Origin: DATMBL01 sp050735975
GTDB taxonomy: Bacteria > Desulfobacterota > Binatia > UBA9968
Direction of reading: 5' to 3'
DNA length: 11,973 nucleotides
Assembly: GCA_050735975.1 (NCBI GenBank)
Contig: JBOHVS010000307.1
Span: 1 to 11,973, forward strand
Of the stretch, positions 7,404-11,973 are shown one piece after another. The position numbers were made by a program, and so were the translations under genes. Under the pieces are notes generated by a model, which saw nothing but the letters and a program-made list of their open reading frames with translations, did no database searches and had not been told where the DNA came from. Positions within the stretch are counted from its first letter, which is position 1; each line of letters begins with the position of its first letter.

Positions 7404-7538
7404 TCGCAGTGGAGATTTGCTGGGCCTCTTTCACCTTGGAAGCATCGGAGCGCGATCCGCCCGCCACTTTCTCAATCATTAGCTTCAGGTCTAGTTCAGC
7501 GCTTGCATGCGTCAAGAAACCTGCCGCTTCGCTGTTTG

Positions 7539-7844
7539 CTACACTTCGTGATCGTGATCAGGCATCACGAGTAGCCACTCAACGAGTCGATCGTCACCGA
7601 ATTTACTTGCGTAGAAGCCCACGCCGCTCAAAGGGAAAAACAGCGCTGTAAAAAACCATAGGGGACTCGTTACTTCATACCCCATCCAAGCAGCCAAATA
7701 CGGTACGGCTGAAACCTCAAGACAGACACCGCTAATAAAAATCAACAGGCTCCTTTTCCAATGGCTTGTCTGCAAACGAACGGCATCCGAGTCCCAGATG
7801 CATAGGAGAAAGCCTTTGACTAGAGACGGTTCGCGGTGTTCCAT
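7539..7844 (-). CDS. Hypothetical small membrane protein, two predicted helices
   Basis: A 101-residue frame that I do not recognise. After a charged N-terminus come two hydrophobic segments, LLIFISGVCLEVSAVPYLAAW (about 33-53) and PLWFFTALFFPLSGVGFYA (about 61-79). It ends in a short polar tail rich in Asp and His (MPDHDHEV). This points to a two-helix inner-membrane protein. The ATG at 7844 has only a weak ribosome site, AAGGA about 12 bases upstream. The gene is isolated: it lies convergent with the small secreted-protein gene on its left and divergent from the hydroxylase operon on its right. The composition looks protein-like, but with no known family the call rests on frame length and hydrophobic pattern. 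Confidence 0.5.
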   Translation of the reverse strand: MEHREPSLVKGFLLCIWDSDAVRLQTSHWKRSLLIFISGVCLEVSAVPYLAAWMGYEVTSPLWFFTALFFPLSGVGFYASKFGDDRLVEWLLVMPDHDHEV

Positions 7845-7979
7845 AACTATTTTAATTCCTTATTCCTTAAAGCTACTTGAATCTTTGATCACCTAACCTC
7901 ACTCTTTGAGCTCGTGAACAGTATCCGGCAAAAAGACGGATGATAAAGATGGAAGCTGGAAAAAGCAAGGAGAGTTAAC

Positions 7980-8058
7980 AGGCTCAGGTTAAGGCTGAAG
8001 TTCAAGTTGAGTTTCGAACCTCGAACTTGGAACTTCGAACCTCCCTTTACCTGAGCCT
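7980..8058. repeat. Large imperfect inverted repeat (nested hairpin)
   Basis: The outer arms 7980-7994 (AGGCTCAGGTTAAGG) and 8044-8058 (CCTTTACCTGAGCCT) pair at 14 of 15 positions. Inside, GAAGTTC-AAGTT (7997-8008) pairs with AACTT-G-GAACTTC (8024-8036) with one bulged G. The loop contains the palindrome TTCGAA (8013-8018). TTCGAACCTC is also a direct repeat (8013-8022 and 8034-8043). No T run follows, so it is not a normal intrinsic terminator. The layout recalls dispersed palindromic intergenic elements; copy number elsewhere is unknown. Confidence 0.7.
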
Positions 8059-8072
8059 TATGCGATGCCCGA

Positions 8073-8101
8073 TTGACTCTAACAGCCGATTTGGATATCA
8101 G
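8073..8101 (+). promoter_or_regulatory. Candidate sigma-70-type promoter for the hydroxylase operon
   Basis: TTGACT (8073-8078, 5 of 6), a 17-base spacer, and TATCAG (8096-8101, 4 of 6). Transcription would start near 8108 and give a leader of about 97 bases. It begins 15 bases after the end of the large inverted repeat, so the repeat would lie just upstream of the promoter and not in the transcript. Confidence 0.35.
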
Positions 8102-8204
8102 GGGTGCTTTAAGTACGGTCGATTCGATGATAAAAATCTGCTCCGGGTTGAAATGAGAAGAAGAAAATCACGAGCCGGATGAAAGCAAACGGAAGGATAA
8201 ATAA

Positions 8205-8714
8205 GTGAATACAGCTGCCGGGGAGTTTGAGGCTATTCCCATTACCCTTACAGTCAACGGCGTGAAGCACGAGGCCAAGGTCGAGCCGCGAACTCTGCTC
8301 GTCTATTTTCTGCGCGAGCATCTGAAGCTCACCGGCACCCACGTGGGTTGCGATACCAGCCAGTGCGGCGCCTGCACGATCCATATGAACGGTCGGGCCG
8401 TAAAGTCATGCACGATCCTGGCCGCGCAAACGAATGGGGCGGAAATCACTACTATCGAAGGTCTCGCGCGCGCAGGAGCGCTCCATCCCGTGCAGCAAGG
8501 ATTCCACGAGAAGCATGGTTTGCAATGCGGCTACTGCACACCGGGAATGATCATGAGCGCCGTGCACCTGCTGGAAACGAACCCCAATCCGACGGAAGAA
8601 GAGATCAAGCACGCGCTCGAAGGCAATCTATGCCGGTGCACAGGCTACATCAACATCGTCGAGTCGATTCACTGGGCCGCGGACAAGATGGGAGGCAAAC
8701 ATGTTTCCCGCTAG
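8205..8714 (+). CDS. Molybdenum hydroxylase small subunit, two [2Fe-2S] clusters (CoxS-like)
   Basis: A 169-residue iron-sulfur subunit of the xanthine oxidase / CO dehydrogenase superfamily, a normal length. The N-terminal plant-ferredoxin-like domain has C49, C54, C57 and C69 (motif GCDTSQCGACTIH). The C-terminal helical domain has C108, C111, C143 and C145 (QCGYCTPGM and NLCRCTGY). All eight cluster ligands are present, so both [2Fe-2S] clusters should form and pass electrons from the Mo site to FAD. The GTG start is preceded by GGAAGGA at about seven bases. The gene overlaps the FAD subunit gene by 14 bases, so the two are probably translationally coupled. It is the first gene of an S-M-L operon, the order known for form II coxL clusters. 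Confidence 0.95.
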   Translation: MNTAAGEFEAIPITLTVNGVKHEAKVEPRTLLVYFLREHLKLTGTHVGCDTSQCGACTIHMNGRAVKSCTILAAQTNGAEITTIEGLARAGALHPVQQGFHEKHGLQCGYCTPGMIMSAVHLLETNPNPTEEEIKHALEGNLCRCTGYINIVESIHWAADKMGGKHVSR

Positions 8715-9573
8715 CTTCGGATACTTTGCTCCGCGATCGGTCAAAGAGGCGCTCGAACTCTTGACCCGGTATGGTGAGGAGGCGAAGCTGTTAGCCGGTG
8801 GACACAGTTTGCTTCCTGCCATGAAGCTCAGACTTGCTTCGCCGCGGTACTTGATCGATATCAGCCAGCTCCCGGATCTCGGTGGCATCCGGATCGATAG
8901 AGAAGACCTCGCCATAGGCGCTCTCACCTTACACGCGGACGTCGCCAGTTCCGAGATCGTTCGACAGCGCTTGCCCGGGTTGGCCGACGCGGCATCGGTC
9001 ATCGGCGACATGCAGGTGCGCAACCGGGGAACCATCGGCGGCAGCGTGGCCCATGCCGATCCGGGCGCCGACTTTCCCGTCATTCTCACGACGTTGAACG
9101 CGTCTTTTGTATTGCAATCCCCTTCAGGGAGCCGGACCGTCACTGCGGAAGAATTTTTCATTGATTTCTTCACCACTGCGCTCGCGCCTAGTGAAGTTCT
9201 TACAATGATCCGCATCCCCTTGCCCGCTTCCGGCGCCGGAACCGCTTACGCAAAACTGGCCCATCCCGCTTCCGGTTACGTTGTCGTCAGCGCGGGCGCT
9301 CTGGTGACGCGCCAAGCATCGGGCCGATGCGCGGCTGCCCGCGTAGCAATTGGCGGTTTGGGCAGCGGCCCCGTGCGCGCCGCGGCAACGGAAGCAGCAT
9401 TGTATGGGCAACCGCTTACGCCGGAAGTTATTGCCGCTGCTGTAGCCAAAGCGGCTGAAGGCGCGGATCCGGCCGGTGATGAGTACGCGAGCGCGGACTA
9501 CAAGCGCCAAATGGCGAGTGTGTATGCCCGACGGGCGCTCGAAGAGGCAACGCGACGGGGCGCAGAAAAATGA
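8701..9573 (+). CDS. Molybdenum hydroxylase medium subunit, FAD-binding (CoxM-like)
   Basis: A 290-residue FAD subunit of the CoxM / xanthine dehydrogenase FAD-domain family, full length. LLAGGHSLLPAMKLR (30-44) and RNRGTIGGSVAHADPGAD (107-124) are the two FAD pyrophosphate-binding loops typical of the VAO-type fold. EVLTMIRIP (about 162-170) begins the C-terminal CO_deh_flav_C-type domain. It takes electrons from the iron-sulfur subunit and passes them to an outside acceptor, such as quinone or another carrier. The ATG at 8701 has GGGAGG six bases upstream, inside the end of the small-subunit gene. A 96-base spacer separates it from the large-subunit gene, which is unusually loose for this operon type. 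Confidence 0.95.
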   Translation: MFPASFGYFAPRSVKEALELLTRYGEEAKLLAGGHSLLPAMKLRLASPRYLIDISQLPDLGGIRIDREDLAIGALTLHADVASSEIVRQRLPGLADAASVIGDMQVRNRGTIGGSVAHADPGADFPVILTTLNASFVLQSPSGSRTVTAEEFFIDFFTTALAPSEVLTMIRIPLPASGAGTAYAKLAHPASGYVVVSAGALVTRQASGRCAAARVAIGGLGSGPVRAAATEAALYGQPLTPEVIAAAVAKAAEGADPAGDEYASADYKRQMASVYARRALEEATRRGAEK

Positions 9574-9669
9574 AACCTGAAAGCGGAAGACGGAACATGA
9601 GACAAAATACGCGTTCGTGTTCATCAGTTTCAGCTTTGATAATTCTGTTTTCATAATTGAGGTAATCAC
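9574..9669 (+). other. 96-base A+T-rich spacer inside the hydroxylase operon
   Basis: Its composition is visibly poorer in G+C than the genes on either side. The sequence after the FAD-subunit stop carries repeated GAAA/CTGAAA-type purine words on the plus strand, and CAGTTTCAGCTTT-type words further on that can pair with them in part. It ends in GAGG eight bases before the large-subunit ATG, a normal ribosome site. It may be a leftover of a dispersed intergenic repeat; no gene is seen. Confidence 0.4.
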
Positions 9670-11973
9670 ATGACAACCCAGGAAAACGGAAATAGACTCA
9701 TCGGCGTGTCGATTCGCCGGGTCGAAGATCCGGTCCTACTCACCGGCAAAGGATGCTATGTGGACGATGTCCAGTTGTCCGAAATGCTGCACATGACGCT
9801 CCTGCGTAGCCCTTACCCGCACGCCAGGATAACTTCCATCAACACGAGCGCCGCTAAAGCCATACCTGGCGTAGAAGCGGTACTAACGGGCGAGGAGATC
9901 AGCAAGCGATTGAGCATCCCATCGCCCGTAATGGTGCCCGGCCAGCGCATGCCGCCGCATCCCCTGCTCGCGCGCGGAGTCGTTCACGCAGCCGGCGTTC
10001 CGGTGGCGGCCGTTGTGGCTAGAACTCGCGCGATCGCGCAGGACGCGGCGAACGCGATCGAAGTTGAATATGAACCGATGCCTGCGGTGGTGGATGCTGA
10101 AAAGGCAATCGAGGACGGCGCGCCGCTTGCTCGGGAGGAACTGGACAGCAATGTCTGTTACACCGCCATCAAAAAAGGCGGCGACGTGGACAAAGCCTTC
10201 GCCGAGGCGGACCATATAGTTCGGATACATATAGCCAGCCCGCGGCAGGTCGCCATGCCCATCGAGCCGAGAGGCGCCGTGGCGAACCCCGAACCGATGG
10301 GACAGGGTCTAACCGTCTGGCTCTCTACCCAGAGCCCGCATCGCGTGCGCGCGGATCTGTCGATCGCGCTCGGGTTTCCCGAGCACAAGATTCGCGTGAT
10401 CGCGCCCGACGTGGGAGGAGGTTTCGGCAGCAAGGGACCGCTTTACCGCGAATACGTGCTGGCCTGTCACTTCGCGCTCCAATTAGGCCGTCCGGTCAAG
10501 TGGGTTGCTACGCGCAGCGAGGACTTCGTCACGATGATTCAGGGGCGCGACCAGGCGATGACTTCCGAGTTGGCGCTCAAGCAGGACGGCACCATGCTCG
10601 GCTTGAAGGTCCGTGTGGTCGCGAATCTTGGCGCCTACCTCTATTCAAATACGGCGGGTCCGCCCCAGCGCATGATGGCGATGGCTCCCGGGTGCTATCA
10701 GATCCGTAACGTGCATGTCGAAGTGGTGGCTGTATTTACCAACACTGTCCCCACGGGTCCGTATCGCGGCGCGGGAAGGCCCGAGTCGGTGCTCAACATC
10801 GAGCGGTTGGTCGACAAAGCGGCGAGCGAGTTGGGCATGGACCGTCTCGAAATCCGCCGCAAGAATTTCATCAGGCCGGAGCAGTTCCCCTACCGAACAG
10901 GGGTGGGCGTCGAATACGACTCCGGCGATTATGAAAAGTCGCTTGCCGAGGCGCTGCGCCTGTCCAGATACGAGGACCTTATTCGTTATCGCGACGAGGC
11001 CAGAAGGCGCGGCGAGCTGATAGGGGTGGGAGTTTCCACGTTTGTGGAGCCAAGTGGCGGAGCTGGATTTGAAAGCGGCACGGTTAGAGTCGAGCGCACC
11101 GGTGAAATCACCGTGCTAACGGGTTCCAGTTCGCACGGCCAGGGTCATGAGACCGTATTTGCGCAGGTGGCGGCCGAGAAGATGCGCGTCTCCATGGACC
11201 ATGTAGCGATTCGACACGGAGATACCTTGGCGGTCCAGCAGGGCGTCGGCACGTTTGGCAGTCGCAGTGCCGTCATGGGCGGCGGGGCGTTGGCTATCGC
11301 CGTCGACCGAGTGATTGAAAAGGCCAAGCGCATCGCCGGGTATTTGGTTGAAGCGGCGCCCGCGGACGTCGTTCAAGCCGACGGGGGATTCGCTGTCGCG
11401 GGAGTCCCCAACCGCACGGTCACATGGCGTCAGATTGCGGCCGCAGCATACGGAAAACTTCCGCCGGGGATGGAACCCGGTCTACAGGAGACGGTCTTCT
11501 TCGATCCCAAACGCGAAGCTTGGGGTTTTGGCACCCATGTGGCGGCGGTCAGGATCGATCGTGAAACCGGAAAGCCAACGATCGAAAAACTCGTGCTGGT
11601 TGATGACTGCGGAGTCATGATCAATCCGATGATCGTCGAGGGGCAAATTCATGGCGGGGTCGCGCAGGGCCTTGGCGAAGCGTTCCGCGAACAGATGCTC
11701 TTCGGCGAAGACGGTCAGGTGCTCACTGGCTCGCTAATAAACTACGCTGTGCCGCGCGCAAGCGACATGCCGCCGCTCATCCTTGGCGAGACGGTGACGC
11801 CAAACCCATTCAACCCCCTAGGCGTCAAGGGCGTGGGCGAATGCGGCACGAATGGCGCCCCGCCCGCAGTCGCCAACGCCGTGATGGATGCCTTAGCTCC
11901 GCTGGGCATCGATCACATCGATATGCCTTACACGGCGCCGAAGCTCTGGGCGGCCGTTCGGGAAGCTGAGATG
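9670..11973 (+). CDS. Molybdenum hydroxylase large subunit, form II CoxL-like, C-terminus cut by window edge
   Basis: There are 768 open codons running off the right edge. Full members are about 760-800 residues, so only a short tail is probably missing. Residues 12-140 are the aldehyde oxidase / xanthine dehydrogenase a/b hammerhead domain (GVSIRRVEDPVLLTGKGCYVDD). D247-VGGGFGSK is a molybdopterin-contacting loop. YRGAGR (365-370) is the active-site loop, and GVGECGTNG places the catalytic Glu at E724. The Mo-cytosine-dinucleotide cofactor would hydroxylate a substrate with water-derived oxygen. The loop matches the form II group (AYRGAGR) and not the AYRCSFR loop of true CO dehydrogenases. 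It therefore has no Cys for a Mo-Cu site, so CO oxidation is not supported and the natural substrate is unknown. GAGG lies eight bases before the ATG. Confidence 0.94.
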   Translation, partial: MTTQENGNRLIGVSIRRVEDPVLLTGKGCYVDDVQLSEMLHMTLLRSPYPHARITSINTSAAKAIPGVEAVLTGEEISKRLSIPSPVMVPGQRMPPHPLLARGVVHAAGVPVAAVVARTRAIAQDAANAIEVEYEPMPAVVDAEKAIEDGAPLAREELDSNVCYTAIKKGGDVDKAFAEADHIVRIHIASPRQVAMPIEPRGAVANPEPMGQGLTVWLSTQSPHRVRADLSIALGFPEHKIRVIAPDVGGGFGSKGPLYREYVLACHFALQLGRPVKWVATRSEDFVTMIQGRDQAMTSELALKQDGTMLGLKVRVVANLGAYLYSNTAGPPQRMMAMAPGCYQIRNVHVEVVAVFTNTVPTGPYRGAGRPESVLNIERLVDKAASELGMDRLEIRRKNFIRPEQFPYRTGVGVEYDSGDYEKSLAEALRLSRYEDLIRYRDEARRRGELIGVGVSTFVEPSGGAGFESGTVRVERTGEITVLTGSSSHGQGHETVFAQVAAEKMRVSMDHVAIRHGDTLAVQQGVGTFGSRSAVMGGGALAIAVDRVIEKAKRIAGYLVEAAPADVVQADGGFAVAGVPNRTVTWRQIAAAAYGKLPPGMEPGLQETVFFDPKREAWGFGTHVAAVRIDRETGKPTIEKLVLVDDCGVMINPMIVEGQIHGGVAQGLGEAFREQMLFGEDGQVLTGSLINYAVPRASDMPPLILGETVTPNPFNPLGVKGVGECGTNGAPPAVANAVMDALAPLGIDHIDMPYTAPKLWAAVREAEM

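Larger units (their letters stand above)
7845..8204. other. 360-base divergent intergenic region upstream of the hydroxylase operon
   Basis: It contains no gene I can support. It holds the long inverted repeat at 7980-8058, a candidate promoter at 8073-8101, and a leader of about 100 bases before the small-subunit GTG at 8205. The bases just before that start (GGAAGGA, about seven bases upstream) form a good ribosome site. The A+T-rich left part (about 7845-7880) is the likely promoter zone of the leftward small membrane protein. Confidence 0.5.

Noticed and set aside
7409..7651. 80-codon forward frame overlapping the small membrane protein gene
   Set aside because: Ser/Arg-rich with no hydrophobic or domain pattern, and it runs antisense to a frame with two clear hydrophobic segments.
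9598..9657. A 19-codon ATG frame in the M-L spacer, possible leader peptide
   Set aside because: It is short, lacks a clear ribosome site, has no run of one amino acid or attenuator hairpin, and is expected by chance.
9670..11973. Calling the operon a carbon monoxide dehydrogenase
   Set aside because: The active-site loop is YRGAGR, without the Cys needed for the Mo-Cu site, and gene order is S-M-L.

Overview
This looks like a chromosomal fragment from an uncultured, probably soil or sediment, Gram-negative-type bacterium. The support is modest: moderately high G+C, short dispersed intergenic repeats, an aerobic molybdenum hydroxylase operon of the coxSML type, and a ribonuclease HII with a long N-terminal extension. 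No rRNA, tRNA or phylum-diagnostic marker is present, so I do not assign a phylum. I see no CRISPR array, transposase, phage gene or tRNA.

Layout. (1) Positions 1-4395 are part of a surface-glycan (polysaccharide) locus. A family-2 glycosyltransferase on the minus strand runs off the left edge. After a 424-base non-coding stretch comes a tightly packed plus-strand operon: a Gfo/Idh/MocA sugar oxidoreductase, an atypical GT2-like glycosyltransferase (4-base overlap) and a GT4 glycosyltransferase (10-base gap). The operon is visibly richer in G+C than the flanking DNA. A plausible reading is that the oxidoreductase modifies a (nucleotide-)sugar and the transferases assemble the glycan. (2) Positions 4498-7844 are a mixed housekeeping and hypothetical stretch: a 5'-truncated cysteine hydrolase remnant, a TVP38/TMEM64 (VTT-domain) membrane protein, ribonuclease HII, a small secreted protein with a peptidoglycan-binding-like tail, and a small two-helix membrane protein. 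(3) Positions 7845-8204 are an intergenic region with a 79-base imperfect inverted repeat and a candidate promoter. (4) Positions 8205-11973 are a coxS-coxM-coxL-like operon for a three-subunit molybdenum hydroxylase, with the large subunit cut by the right edge close to its C-terminus.

In the hydroxylase, the small subunit carries two [2Fe-2S] clusters, the medium subunit FAD, and the large subunit the molybdopterin cofactor. Electrons from substrate hydroxylation at Mo pass through the clusters to FAD. The active-site loop reads YRGAGR and the gene order is S-M-L. Both fit the 'form II' group, whose substrate is generally unknown, rather than true CO dehydrogenase (AYRCSFR loop, M-S-L order).

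Nothing here is a clearly new defence or mobile system. The points most worth a second look are the large hairpin repeat upstream of the hydroxylase operon, the unusual catalytic-loop residues in the GT2-like enzyme and in RNase HII, the small secreted protein, and the gene remnant.
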